Position numbers and translations under genes: made by a program
Assembly: GCA_016708905.1 (NCBI GenBank)
Contig: JADJEV010000003.1
Location: 744,001-808,000 of the forward strand
Origin: Candidatus Methylophosphatis roskildensis
Lineage (GTDB): Bacteria > Pseudomonadota > Gammaproteobacteria > Burkholderiales > Rhodocyclaceae
Direction of reading: 5' to 3'
Length of the DNA: 64,000 nucleotides
Notes under the pieces: model-generated
Told to the model about the DNA's origin: nothing
What the model saw: only the letters and a program-made list of their open reading frames with translations
The model's database searches: none
Shown here: positions 18,639-28,255 of the stretch, in pieces
How the letters are laid out: the number at the start of each line of letters is the position of its first letter
Numbering within the stretch: the stretch's first letter is position 1

Positions 18639-19061
18639 ACCGCACTCACATTGCGGCTTGGCGAGCAAACCCCGGCACGCCCGCGCAGCGGCGGCGGGTT
18701 TTCTTCGCAAGATACCGCTTCCAGTCCATCTCATTGAGATACGTGATTGGCATGCGGTAACGCGGCATTTCCGTATTACTGGTTTCCCGGAACCTGACAT
18801 TCCCCACGACTTTGCGTCTTGAACATTGAGCGGCGGCCGGCGCCCGCGCACTTGTTGGGCCGGCGAGGTCATCAGGCTGGCGTTGAATGTGCGCAGATCG
18901 CGTACGGCGCCGCCGCTTTGGCACCGGCCGTGCATCTTCCAGTGACTGGCGCCGCATGTAAAGCGATGTCAGCGTTGGTCGACACACACGCCGGCGGCAT
19001 AGGGTGGCGCAATCGAAACGAGGTCCGGTCGTGCAATGTTCTTTACTCAATGGGGGAATCC
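18639..19061. other. Intergenic, no gene recognised
   Basis: This lies between the TPR-CHAT remnant and the next gene. Short frames on both strands lack family signatures. A GGGGGAA ribosome binding site at its right end serves the 19062 gene. Confidence 0.35.
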
Positions 19062-20792
19062 ATGAAGCAGGTTATGAATCGGGTTGGACAACGCGCAGTG
19101 CAGGAGTTTGCGTCGGTGATGACGCAGGCGTTTATTATCGTGGTGGCTGTATCGATCCTCGGCATCGCGCCCGCTCGTGCCGACCCATCCGGCGGCTTGG
19201 GGGCTCTCGGGGACATCCTGCGCAACAGCGACATCTCGAAAAGCTTGCGTCTGTCGCGCGAAGCCGGGCGATTGGTCGGCTCCGCGATGCTCGCTAGCGA
19301 GTGCCAGCGGATCGCCGATTGGTCGAAACGACTTGAAACCGAGTATCCAAAGGACAACTTCTATCGGACGACCATCGTCCACATCTACCCCAAGGCCGTG
19401 AAGCTTTTCGGCGACGAAAGCTTCGTGCCTTACTTCGGCAAGCCCTACGATCAATTCGGCGATACAGAATTGGAGGGAATCTGGAAGAACGTCCTCAGTC
19501 AGTGCTTTACGTCGCCCGAGTACCGCGGCAGCTTTACCTGGCAGCGCGCCGTATTGGGCCGACCATTCCAGCTTCGCGGAGGAATCGAATTCAATCGCGC
19601 GCGGGTCTCCCAGGCCGTGGTCGCCATGCGGGATGGTCGCCGCGAACTGGCGCAAATCCAGGCCGAACTGCCGTCGCTCCCGGGTAGTTCCGCGGGTCTC
19701 GATCGCCTCAATGCGTTGGAAGGTCGCGCCAAATCCCTGCGCGATCAGCTTTGGCCGAGCGAGCAGGGGGGCGTCGAAGCGGCGCTCAGCGCCACGCGGA
19801 CCCGCGTCGCCGAACCCGCGCTGGCCGAGAAGATCAATGCCGAGCTGGCCGAGGCCCGCGGCTATGACGGCGCGCTCGCACTCAAGCGGTCCTTGAGCCA
19901 GCATCGCGAAGTCCTGGCTAGCCTGGCGCCCGAGGTGCGTCGCGGTTACGAACAGCGTATCCAGCAGAAAATCAGCGGCATTCTCACGAGCCTGATAGAC
20001 GCGGAGGCGGCCAAGCTGGGCCAGGTCGGCGGCGGGCTGGCTGGCCTCGAGCGGGGCGCCATGTGGTATCGCGAATTTCGCGGGCGCTATGGCAAGGAAT
20101 TCGACGATCAGACTCCGGTACGCGCACTGGACGATCGGTTTCTCGAAAAGCGGCGCGCGCAACTGGCATCCGCCGGCGCGGAACTCAGCGGCCTGGTCCG
20201 AAGAGCCTCTTCCGAGACGGAGGTGGACCGACTCCTTGCCCGCGCTCTCGGCGTGCCGGGCGACACGGCACATCCGGCGGTCGCAGAGGCAATGCGGATT
20301 GCCGAAGCGCGCAAGGAGCAACTTCAAAAGCAGCGCGTCCTTGCCGACAGTTCGCCGCCGCCCCCGGGAAACCGGACCAGTCGGCCAAGACCCTCGGGTA
20401 ACGCGGAACCGAATCATGAGGAAATGTATGACGCCCTGAAAGCCCAGGTTGACGGCGCCAATACCGGTTATCGCGAGCTAAAGGAGCGATGTGAACGCCG
20501 CGACTTCCGCGACGATCCGCTAATCGCCATGCAATGCCTCGCTCTGTGCGGAGGTACCGGCGGAACGTGCAAGCTTGAAATCCGCATCACCCGATTCCAG
20601 AAATTGGGCTGCGAGAAAGCCGTCGGCCAGTCGGGCTACGTGTGCGATTTTGCCATCGGGCTGCAAACGAACGGCCTCGCCGTGCCCGCCTCCCTGCGAG
20701 ACATCATGCAGTCCGGCAACGCGGGCCAGGGCAGGTTCCTGCGGCAGGGCGATTACTGGCTGTTCCTGCCGCTGGACCGTCAAAGCGATTGA
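19062..20792 (+). CDS. Exported helical protein with the shared Cys-containing C-terminal domain
   Basis: The ATG at 19062 follows GGGGGAATCC and gives 576 residues; the open frame extends upstream, but those starts lack a ribosome binding site. A signal-peptide-like hydrophobic segment (AFIIVVAVSILGIAPARA) is followed by a region with C-containing helices and a long predicted coiled segment (about 190-440). Residues about 456-576 form a distinct domain (YDALKAQVDG, ERCERRDFRDDPLIAMQC, RITRFQKLGCEKAVGQ, GYVCDFAIGL, GRFLRQGDYWLFLPLD). It recurs at the end of the 21815 protein and, broken, at 25056. I do not recognise the protein or the domain. It is probably periplasmic. Confidence 0.75.
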   Translation: MKQVMNRVGQRAVQEFASVMTQAFIIVVAVSILGIAPARADPSGGLGALGDILRNSDISKSLRLSREAGRLVGSAMLASECQRIADWSKRLETEYPKDNFYRTTIVHIYPKAVKLFGDESFVPYFGKPYDQFGDTELEGIWKNVLSQCFTSPEYRGSFTWQRAVLGRPFQLRGGIEFNRARVSQAVVAMRDGRRELAQIQAELPSLPGSSAGLDRLNALEGRAKSLRDQLWPSEQGGVEAALSATRTRVAEPALAEKINAELAEARGYDGALALKRSLSQHREVLASLAPEVRRGYEQRIQQKISGILTSLIDAEAAKLGQVGGGLAGLERGAMWYREFRGRYGKEFDDQTPVRALDDRFLEKRRAQLASAGAELSGLVRRASSETEVDRLLARALGVPGDTAHPAVAEAMRIAEARKEQLQKQRVLADSSPPPPGNRTSRPRPSGNAEPNHEEMYDALKAQVDGANTGYRELKERCERRDFRDDPLIAMQCLALCGGTGGTCKLEIRITRFQKLGCEKAVGQSGYVCDFAIGLQTNGLAVPASLRDIMQSGNAGQGRFLRQGDYWLFLPLDRQSD

Positions 20793-21076
20793 TCCGACGT
20801 GCGCCAGGGGCAAGCGGCGCCTCTCCGGTGGCCAGATTCTTCCTTGCGCCAATCGGCCAGACGGGAATCCCGGCCCGCCTGCCGCGTGATGCCCTCCGGG
20901 TCATGCGCTCGACATCACCTGCCTGCCGCGGCGTGAGTAGAGTGAGTCGTGCGCCGGTCGGGCGCGCCTCCTGACATTCTGCCCGCACTCAACGTCTCGA
21001 TGCCATGCGGTGAGCGCCGAGAGAATGTCGATCTTGCCCATTTCGTATCAGGCAATCGATGCCAAGGAGATGAACG
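20793..21076. other. Intergenic region upstream of the PH-domain gene
   Basis: No gene is seen. An AAGGAG ribosome binding site lies near 21062. A promoter for the next gene is probably present but not distinct. Confidence 0.3.
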
Positions 21077-21556
21077 ATGAGTGAAGAACTGATTGCACGC
21101 AAGCACTGGATCGTCTATGTAGGTCCGGCATTCCGTCTGGCAGTGACTGCGGCGATTATATGGTTGCTCGCCCAGCTTGCGATCGCCAACGGGTTGGTCG
21201 ACGATCCCTTCTTGGTTCAGGCATTCGCGGCGGCGATGCTGGCCTTCACGGCCACGACAAGCCTGTACCGCGTGCTCCTGCTTGCGAGCGTGCGTTGGAG
21301 CGCCACGCCGCAGCGCGTCGACCTGGCGAGGGGTGTTCTGCCGTGGAAGAAATTCCGCTATGGCGCTCCTTATGCGCAGCTGTTCGACTGCTGGTACGAG
21401 CACACCTTCCTGGGCTGGCTGCTCGGCTACGCTAATGTGAGAATCCGCCTGCGCGAAGGCACCACCCACGAGATTCAGGAATCCTATCTGGCGCGCGGAC
21501 GCAAGCTGAGCGACCGCATCAACCACGGCATCGAGGGTGCACTGCCGCATCGCTGA
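21077..21556 (+). CDS. Small membrane protein with bacterial PH-like domain
   Basis: A 159-residue protein with a good AAGGAG site. Two membrane segments (about residues 18-39 and 44-70) are followed by a cytoplasmic region with the pattern of bacterial PH (bPH2/YdbT-type) domains: VRWSATPQRVDLARGVLPWK and the LLGYANVRIRLREGT strand pair. Proteins of this type are membrane-associated and poorly characterised. The PH label is a reasonable but not certain call. It is flanked by secreted-protein genes, with no clear operon. Confidence 0.65.
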   Translation: MSEELIARKHWIVYVGPAFRLAVTAAIIWLLAQLAIANGLVDDPFLVQAFAAAMLAFTATTSLYRVLLLASVRWSATPQRVDLARGVLPWKKFRYGAPYAQLFDCWYEHTFLGWLLGYANVRIRLREGTTHEIQESYLARGRKLSDRINHGIEGALPHR

Positions 21557-21814
21557 TCCGCGCTTGGGCGCACGGCGAGACAGCAACAGTCGGCGCCCCG
21601 GCTTCGCCCAGCGATCGTCATCGATTCGCGGCCGGTTGGATGGCATGGATGTAGCGTTCCCATCCGGAATATCGGATTATGATCGCGCGCTGCGCGCACA
21701 ATGGATGCCGGCCGCGCAATTGACGGATCGACTGGTTCCATTGGGCCCGGCGGTCGGTATGCCTATAATTGAACTCTGCAATGCCGGATGGCTGTCCATG
21801 TATGGAGGATGGTT

Positions 21815-23257
21815 ATGAATCGTCAAGGCCGTGCCGTTGCCCCGTGTTCCCTCGCGGTTCTCGCCCTGGCCCTGTGTCCCGTTCCTGCCGCCGGGGCCGA
21901 ATCCGGTTTTCTTGCCGGGCAGGAGTGGGTCGGGCGCTACCGCTGCGCACAGGGAACCACGGCGCTCACCCTCAAGATCGTGGGGGCGGCGGATCCGTCG
22001 GCGCCGCTGCGCGCCATATTCAGCTTCGGCGGCCAGGGGCAACCCGAGGGCGCCTACTATGTCGCGGGTGACACCCGAAAAAGCCAGGGTGTTGTCGAAC
22101 TGAGCCCCACGTCATGGATCGACCGCCCGCCCGGCTACATTGCCGTCGGCTTGTCCGGGCGCGTTAGCGCCGACGGTCGCAACTTTGCCGGCCGGATCAC
22201 GCATCCGAGCTGCGGTCAATTCGCTCTGACCCTGAATACCTCCGAGGCCCTCAGCGAGACCGCAAGGCATGCGCTGTCGCAGCCCAAGGCCGAACGGAGG
22301 CCGCCTGAACCCGTGACGGCGCGTGCCGAGACCGACCCGCTACAGGCCGCTGCCGAGGCGGGCGACCCGGTTGCGCAGCGCAAGCTTGGCGAGCGCTACG
22401 CCTTCGGTCGCGAAGTCGCGCAGGAGGACATGCAGGCGGCGAAGTGGTTCCGTCTGGCGGCGGAGCAAGGGGAGATGGAGGCCCAGTACAAGCTCGCCGT
22501 CATGTACGACCAGGGTTACGGCGCGGCGCGCGATCCGCAGCAGGCGCTGCGATGGTTCTCCGCCGCCGCCGAGCAGGGGCATACCGGCGCGCAGAACAAC
22601 CTAGGCGTGCTATACGAGCACGGCCGGGGCGTATCGCAGGATCCGAAGAAGGCGGCGATCTGGTACCGCAAGGCGGCGGACAGCGGACTGCCGGCGGCCC
22701 AGTACAACCTCGGAGCTCTATACGAAGGCGGTCGGGGCGTGGCGCAGGACCGGCCGCTCGCCCTCAAGTACTACCGCATGGCGGCCAATCAGGGCTACGA
22801 GGCCGCGAACAACAAGGTCGCGGCCATGACCGCCGTGACCGCAACCAAGGACTCACCGCGGCGGCGCAGCGGGACCGAGCCGACCGAGGCGGAGTTGTGT
22901 CAGGCGCTGCGCGACAAGTACCGGGCGATCAGCGAAAACATGCGCCAGGTCAACGAGGCCTGCAAGAGCGGCGCAGCCCGTAACGATCCGCTGCTCGCGA
23001 TCCAATGCCTGGGGCAGTGGGGGGCAACCGGCGGCACCGGGCGGGCCACCGTTCAGGTGACCCGCTGCGAAAAGGTTGCCTGCGAGAAAGCCTCGGGCCA
23101 GCCCGGCTACCTGTGCGATTTCGTCGCCGGCCTGGATGCCCAGGGCCTCACATTGCCGCCCAGCTATGCCGGTATGCTGCGCCAGGGCGACCTGGGCAAG
23201 GGCCGCTTCGTCGAGACCGGCGATGGCTGGCTGTTCATTCCCACCAACGGAAACTGA
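21815..23257 (+). CDS. Secreted SEL1-repeat protein with the shared C-terminal domain
   Basis: The ATG at 21815 is six bases after GGAGG and gives 480 residues. A signal peptide (SLAVLALALCPVPAAGA) leads to an N-terminal domain of about 140 residues (WVGRYRCAQGTTALTLKIVG) that I cannot name. Four SEL1/TPR-like repeats follow from about residue 173 to 345 (AAKWFRLAAEQGEMEAQYKL, AAIWYRKAADSGLPAAQYNL and so on), which normally mediate protein-protein contacts. The last 120 residues (LRDKYRAISENMRQVNEACK, RNDPLLAIQCLGQWG, CEKVACEKASGQPGYLCDF, GRFVETGDGWLFIP) match the C-terminal domain of the 19062 protein. Role unknown; likely periplasmic. Confidence 0.85.
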   Translation: MNRQGRAVAPCSLAVLALALCPVPAAGAESGFLAGQEWVGRYRCAQGTTALTLKIVGAADPSAPLRAIFSFGGQGQPEGAYYVAGDTRKSQGVVELSPTSWIDRPPGYIAVGLSGRVSADGRNFAGRITHPSCGQFALTLNTSEALSETARHALSQPKAERRPPEPVTARAETDPLQAAAEAGDPVAQRKLGERYAFGREVAQEDMQAAKWFRLAAEQGEMEAQYKLAVMYDQGYGAARDPQQALRWFSAAAEQGHTGAQNNLGVLYEHGRGVSQDPKKAAIWYRKAADSGLPAAQYNLGALYEGGRGVAQDRPLALKYYRMAANQGYEAANNKVAAMTAVTATKDSPRRRSGTEPTEAELCQALRDKYRAISENMRQVNEACKSGAARNDPLLAIQCLGQWGATGGTGRATVQVTRCEKVACEKASGQPGYLCDFVAGLDAQGLTLPPSYAGMLRQGDLGKGRFVETGDGWLFIPTNGN

Positions 23258-23281
23258 GCGTAGCTGCGCAGCCTGCGGCAA

Positions 23282-23755
23282 TTGGCGAAGGGCGGGAACG
23301 TGTCAGCGGTGCCGGGATGTCGCGGGAAGGACCGCAGCGGTGCCGTTCTCGACGGCCTCATGCGTATCGATCAGGCGTTCACCGAGCAGGCGCTGCAGCG
23401 CACCCTCAGCGAGCGCTACCCGGTGTTCAATCTGGCCAGCCACTTCCAGTTCCGTCCCACCGAGCGCGACTCGTTCCCGCTGCTCGGTGCCGGCAGCCGT
23501 CTCGACCTCGCCAGCTTGCGCAAGCGCTGCGTGTTCGACGGGTTTAACCTGATCACCTTGTCGGCCTGCGAGACGGCGGTAGGCGGGGGCAGAGGCTGTA
23601 AAGTGGACGGGCTGGCGCTCACCGTGCAGAAGAGCGGTGCCAAAGGGGTGCTCGCCACTCTGTGGCCGGTGCCCAATGCGAGCACCGGGCGACTGATGCA
23701 ATCGTTCTACCGTCTGCGCCAGGGCGAAACGACGGCCTCGGGCGGGCAACCCTGA
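23282..23755 (+). pseudogene. CHAT-domain fragment (3' remnant of a TPR-CHAT paralogue)
   Basis: An open frame of about 157 codons from a TTG matches the CHAT domain of the 8336 protein (IDQAFTEQALQRTLSERYPV, VDGLALTVQKSGAKGVLATL). Both catalytic residues are kept, His in NLASH and Cys in LSACETA. The N-terminal TPR part is absent and the C-terminal end is truncated after FYRLRQG. With the 5' remnant at 18219 it looks like the other end of a duplicated gene broken up by later events. A short active peptidase cannot be ruled out, but there is no good start. Confidence 0.7.
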
Positions 23756-24423
23756 CAACTTGCTCGCGTTTTCGTCAAATAGCGCAGACGCGACCACGCA
23801 GCGGACCAAGTCGCCGTAGCAGGGAAATGGAATCGATCGGTCATGACCGAGAGCATGTCGAGTGCAAGCGTGACGTCGCCCGTGGGGTTTTCGGCGTCGG
23901 GTAGCCGTGCTATCGACGATGCCTAGAGCGCGGCGATTGCTGGCGCGAAGCAGGATGCATTCCCGTGGAGGTCGCCAACCGACCCTCGATGTTCCTCCGG
24001 GTTCCGGGCCGGCGGTGCAGATTCGCGGCAGGCAGGTCCGTACTGCCGCGGAGGAAGACGCGGCGGCGGTCCGCGATTAGGTGAGCACCCATGTTTCTTT
24101 GGGTGATCAGGGCGCACCTTTTGATCGCCGTCTATTAGGTCCCGGTCGCAGCCGGGGCGACGCGCCAGCTGCATTCTTCCCAAGCGGAACCTGCCCCCAG
24201 CATCATCCGCTCCGGGCGACTGCGCAGTGCTACTCCTGACACTTCGCTGGTGTACACGTCAACGGCAGGGGGAGTGCGCAGCCAAGGGTCAGGCACACTC
24301 CCTCAATGGCGCTTGGTTCATCTGGCAAAAAGCTCTTCCTATGCGAAGCAAATTAGCGCTGACGGACTGAGGAAACCGACGAATTGGCTGTCGTTTGAGT
24401 CGTATTATTTGGAGACTTGACAA
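23756..24423. other. Long non-coding stretch, no gene recognised
   Basis: About 670 bp with only short frames and no family signature on either strand. It follows the CHAT remnant and may hold further decay products. Nothing in it can be supported as a gene or RNA. Confidence 0.35.
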
Positions 24424-25059
24424 ATGAAAAGGCGGTCTTGGCAGAACGTACGTGAAACGACGATAACGAGGATTCGATTTGGATGGCTTGCGGTGCTTTT
24501 TTCCGTACTGCCCGGGACGGCTTACGCCGAGGCATTCGATCTGAATGGCGCATACATCGGCCAGCCTTTTAAAGCGTTCCGGCTGTGGCCGCTGAAACCT
24601 GGCGATTGCGGGCCGGGAGACCGGTCATCTCCGCAGTTCGATTTCCCGCACACGTACTGCGAGAAGCAGGGCAACACCGGCCTTGCGATGGACGGCCACG
24701 ACGTAAACAAGATTAGCGCCATATTCCGGCCGCCGCGGGAAGATTCGAATGCCTCGCTGTATGTCTTGTTTTTCCGCATGAGCAAGGAAGCCTTCTTTCC
24801 GGCCGTCAACGCCCTGCGAAGCCGTTATGGTGACAAGCATGTAGTAGCTTGTGAAAACGAAGACTCGGAAGCTCCACCCTACTCGTGTTGGCAGTGGATC
24901 CATTCAGGAACGGTGCTTCAGCTTTCGATCGCTAGGGACTTCGGCACCGGAGTTACTGCAGAAGGAAAAGGAGCGAAGGAGACCCATTACACATGGATTC
25001 AGTTGTATTCCGAGGAGCGGCAGAACGAACTCAACTGGGAAGCCTGGACCAATCGATGA
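24424..25059 (+). CDS. Secreted protein of unknown function
   Basis: A 211-residue protein. A basic N-terminus and hydrophobic segment (FGWLAVLFSVLPGTAYAE) form a signal peptide. The mature protein has the pattern FDLNGAYIGQPFKAFRLW followed by several cysteines (GDCGPG, HTYCEKQ, VACENED, YSCWQW), suggesting disulfides in the periplasm. The stop overlaps the start of the decayed C-terminal-domain fragment at 25056, so the two may once have been one gene. Family not recognised. Confidence 0.7.
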   Translation: MKRRSWQNVRETTITRIRFGWLAVLFSVLPGTAYAEAFDLNGAYIGQPFKAFRLWPLKPGDCGPGDRSSPQFDFPHTYCEKQGNTGLAMDGHDVNKISAIFRPPREDSNASLYVLFFRMSKEAFFPAVNALRSRYGDKHVVACENEDSEAPPYSCWQWIHSGTVLQLSIARDFGTGVTAEGKGAKETHYTWIQLYSEERQNELNWEAWTNR

Positions 25060-25337
25060 TGCAGATCGGCGGCGCGAACGATTGGATACCGCCAATGGAC
25101 ACCATCGCGCTATTGATGAACGGTGCGAATCCGCGAATTTCGCAAGGATCCGGTCCTCGCCAAACTGTGCTTGCAGATCTGTACGACCGGAGCGGCGAAT
25201 GCGCCCTCAGTGTCGGCATGGATCGATTCAAGAAACTGGGTTTCGAGAAGGCCGCCGGAAAGGCCGGCGGCGTATCCGACGGATGGATGATTCCCAGTGG
25301 GCACCAGTGTCGCTATGCTCATAGTCAATGCGTGTGA
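25056..25337 (+). pseudogene. Frameshifted third copy of the shared C-terminal domain
   Basis: Pieces of the domain seen in the 19062 and 21815 proteins appear in three frames in the right order. They are IDERCESANF, then FRKDPVLAKLCLQICTTGAA in the next frame, then CALSVGMDRFKKLGFEKAAGKAGG. At least two frameshifts separate them and the WLFLP-like end is missing. It was probably fused to, or followed, the 24424 secreted protein. Confidence 0.65.
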
Positions 25338-25672
25338 TGCCATATGACTTAACTCGTGGGGGGCGATCATGGATCGTCGAAGCTGTGTTATTCCGCCGTT
25401 TTGCCGCATAGTCCTACCGTTGGCCTTGTGCCCCGTCCCCGCCGGCCGAGAGGCATGCCCGGCGCAACCCTGCCATTGACGCTGCATCGACTCGTGCGCG
25501 GCACGAGGGAGTTTTACGCACTACCGCGGCGATGCGGAATCGCTTCAGGGTGCGTCCGAGCAAGCTTGGGCGGGACGATGCGTTGGGCAGCGACGTGCGC
25601 GCACCGATCAACGCCGCCGTTGTATGTCCGGTCGGTGGGCGCAGCGAAGAAACAACGCACGAAGAGAGCGAA

Positions 25673-27592
25673 ATGAGCAAAACACATTGGGTATCCAGCA
25701 CCTTTGCGGCCATCATGGCATTGATTGCAGTCACCGCAGCGGCTGCGGCGTTTGACGCCGGCTGGGAACAGGCGGCTAAGCGTGAATGCGGGAAGGGTGC
25801 CAATCCAACCCAGGCTGAATGGGAGAATTGCGTCCCATCCGTGATCCAGCGCGCATTGCGTGAAGGACTCATCTCTGGGCAGATAGTCGAAGACTGCAAA
25901 GCAACCATGACTAGGCCGAGCCCCTACAACAATACATTCATCTGGAGATGTATCAATCGCGGGGGTGCCAGCGCGAAGACGAAAGGCAATCGCGGGCCGA
26001 GGCCGGCCGATCTGACGTTGGAGGCACCCGATCTACTCGCTTCGTCGAGAATCATCAAGATGTATCGCCCGATTTCCGACGCTGCTTCGAGTCGTGGACC
26101 TGCGATTGACGGCAAGGGGTTCCTGCAACCGGAGTTCGTCACGAATGTCTATGCGGGCCGCTGGGATTGGGCGCCGAGCGCCGGTCTCGACGTTCTCCGC
26201 TACTACGCCCAGACGGTCGGCGATCTGAATCGGGCATGCCCGGATCTCGGCCTCGACACAGCGATCGTCACGGCCCTGCCCTACGCCCTGGAAGCGGGAA
26301 AGGACGCGCTCGCGCGCGTTGTGCACGGTGAGGGCAGCCCGACGGATAACGCTCAGGCGCTGATCTGGTTGTTCGATTTCATGGGTAGACCCATCAACTG
26401 CAGACGTGATCCTTCCGATCGGCCGGGCGACTATGAGGCCTGCGTGGAACGGCAGAAGGAGCCGGTCACGGTCATGCCATCCAGGGAGGCGAAGAGCGAC
26501 GTTGCATTGCTCGTGAGGCGCTACGGATGTGGGGGACGGGAAACCGGACACTATGCGAGCAACTTGCTTGCCTATGCACGCGAGATGCGCGAGAGGCCGT
26601 ATTTCGCAGATGGGCTGCCAGGTGCTGATACGGCGGAGGGACGGCGCTACCGCAAGATTTTCGACAACTGCGCAAGGCAGACTGGCGAAGGCGCTGCAGA
26701 CAAGTGGTGTGGCTGCTACGTCCGACAGCTATACGAGGCGACGCTCGATACCGAGACGCTGGGCCACCTGGAAAACAATCCCTTCGTCGACGGTAGAACC
26801 TACATAATCGCCGTGATCAAGCGCGAACCGCGTTTCTCGCAAGTCTATGACTGCCGCGGTGCCAGCTACTCGATGGACGGTGTGCGCGAGAATCGTGCGC
26901 CCCGCATTACTGCGTGCCTGCTCGGCCAACAGTCCGCACCCAATGGGCAGAGCCAATGCACCTATCGCGCGGCCTGGGGTGAGTTCACAGTGCGTGAGGC
27001 GCGCTGTGATGTATCGCTGACATCCCGCCGCTGGGGCGCGGAGGAGATTGCGTGTGATGCAAGTGCCGCGGGAGATCTAGACACGCCCGCGGCTGACGCA
27101 AGACCGGCAACGCCGGATGGGCAAGCGCCTAGAGCCAGGGAATGGCAGCAAAGCCTGGGACCCGGACGCTACGATCGCTATATTGACTACGAGGACACCG
27201 TCCCATCCGGCTTCGTGCCGACGATTCCGCAAATGGATCGGGAGACTTGGTCGCTGAACATTCGTATGCTCAAGCAGAGCGCACCAGGCTCGCTCAAATC
27301 GATCTTCGTTTCCCGGTCGGTCGATCCGTCGATACGATTCGCGGTCCGCAGACTCGGTCCTCAAGCCGAGCGGACCGCAACCGAGGATCTCGAACAGATT
27401 CGACAGGAAGGGCAGTTGTATCTCACGTGCTCCTACGTCGCCGATTGGGGACTCGTGCGGGCAACCTACTTCTGGTACAAGACCGCGCCGCGCTATCTGC
27501 GAACAGTGAGCTTGGTGCAGCGTGTATCAGGGCATCCACTGCTGAAGATAAAGGAAGCTCGCGATTCGTGTCCAGGGTCGCACGGTTCGTAG
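25673..27592 (+). CDS. Large secreted Cys-rich protein of unknown function
   Basis: The ATG at 25673 has GAAGAGAGCGA upstream and starts a signal peptide (TFAAIMALIAVTAAAAAF), giving 639 residues. The open frame extends upstream to 25532 but without start signals. The mature protein has more than a dozen cysteines in pairs (KRECGKG, ENCVPS, DKWCGCYV, YDCRGAS, ITACLLG, SQCTYRAA), typical of disulfide-bonded periplasmic or surface proteins. A region around residues 100-290 is helical and the C-terminal 150 residues look like a beta-rich domain. I recognise no family. Confidence 0.75.
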   Translation: MSKTHWVSSTFAAIMALIAVTAAAAAFDAGWEQAAKRECGKGANPTQAEWENCVPSVIQRALREGLISGQIVEDCKATMTRPSPYNNTFIWRCINRGGASAKTKGNRGPRPADLTLEAPDLLASSRIIKMYRPISDAASSRGPAIDGKGFLQPEFVTNVYAGRWDWAPSAGLDVLRYYAQTVGDLNRACPDLGLDTAIVTALPYALEAGKDALARVVHGEGSPTDNAQALIWLFDFMGRPINCRRDPSDRPGDYEACVERQKEPVTVMPSREAKSDVALLVRRYGCGGRETGHYASNLLAYAREMRERPYFADGLPGADTAEGRRYRKIFDNCARQTGEGAADKWCGCYVRQLYEATLDTETLGHLENNPFVDGRTYIIAVIKREPRFSQVYDCRGASYSMDGVRENRAPRITACLLGQQSAPNGQSQCTYRAAWGEFTVREARCDVSLTSRRWGAEEIACDASAAGDLDTPAADARPATPDGQAPRAREWQQSLGPGRYDRYIDYEDTVPSGFVPTIPQMDRETWSLNIRMLKQSAPGSLKSIFVSRSVDPSIRFAVRRLGPQAERTATEDLEQIRQEGQLYLTCSYVADWGLVRATYFWYKTAPRYLRTVSLVQRVSGHPLLKIKEARDSCPGSHGS

Positions 27593-28133
27593 GAGGCGCC
27601 CCATCGCGCGCATATCCGGCTCGTCGCCCCAACCGGATCGAACCGGGCGATCCGACCTTCGATTCCTTGTGAAGCATGCGCATACTCGCGAGCAACGGAT
27701 CGCGTAATGCAAATGCTGCGCTGGAGAGTGCGTACGGAACACCCTCCAACGTTTGTTCGAGTGTGTAGATAGAGTAACGCCCCGGGAGTGACGCGAGTGA
27801 AGTCGACCGAATCGTTATGACGAAAGGTCAACTATGGTGACGCTCGGCTTTCGGCAGAGTCCCATGCCGAGTAGAACACCCACCGCGGTTTGCCCTTCCG
27901 GTCGGGGGCCGCGCTTCCGTCGAGTACCCCCGACGGAGTCAGACCGCACAATACTGAAGTTGATACTCCATCCGCCGCTGTGGTCGGGGGTGCCACCGAG
28001 GCCGAATTGAAGAAGGTCTCGTATAGGACGAGCACCGGACGGTCATCGGCAACTTCTTCGGGATTCCTGACTGACTCCTCTTGGCCGACTTTCGCCATTG
28101 CTCTGGGCAGACGCGATCGAGACGCCGAGCCAT
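27593..28133. other. Degraded region, no intact gene
   Basis: The minus strand keeps an open frame (about 27832-28146, including EESVRNPEEVADDRPVLVLY) that follows the methyltransferase fragment at 28134. It could be its former downstream neighbour, but I do not recognise it. Otherwise nothing is visible. Confidence 0.35.
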
Positions 28134-28255
28134 TCACGCGCCGCAACTCGGCGGGACTGCACCTCCCAGCGTGTGGGCAAGCACACTGCTGCCGCAGCCG
28201 ACGTCGAGCACGCGGCTGCCAGGGGACAGCCCGCCGTATCGGAGCAACTCCAGGA
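28134..28255 (-). pseudogene. SAM-dependent methyltransferase fragment interrupted by the MITE-like repeat
   Basis: The minus strand reads GILELLRYGGLSPGSRVLDV and continues GCGSSVLAHTLGG before a stop; VLDVGCG is motif I of class I methyltransferases. If copy 2 of the 265-bp repeat and one target duplication are removed, the frame continues upstream across the junction (GHAGILELL). The repeat therefore landed inside this gene or relic. Only a short piece survives. Confidence 0.55.
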
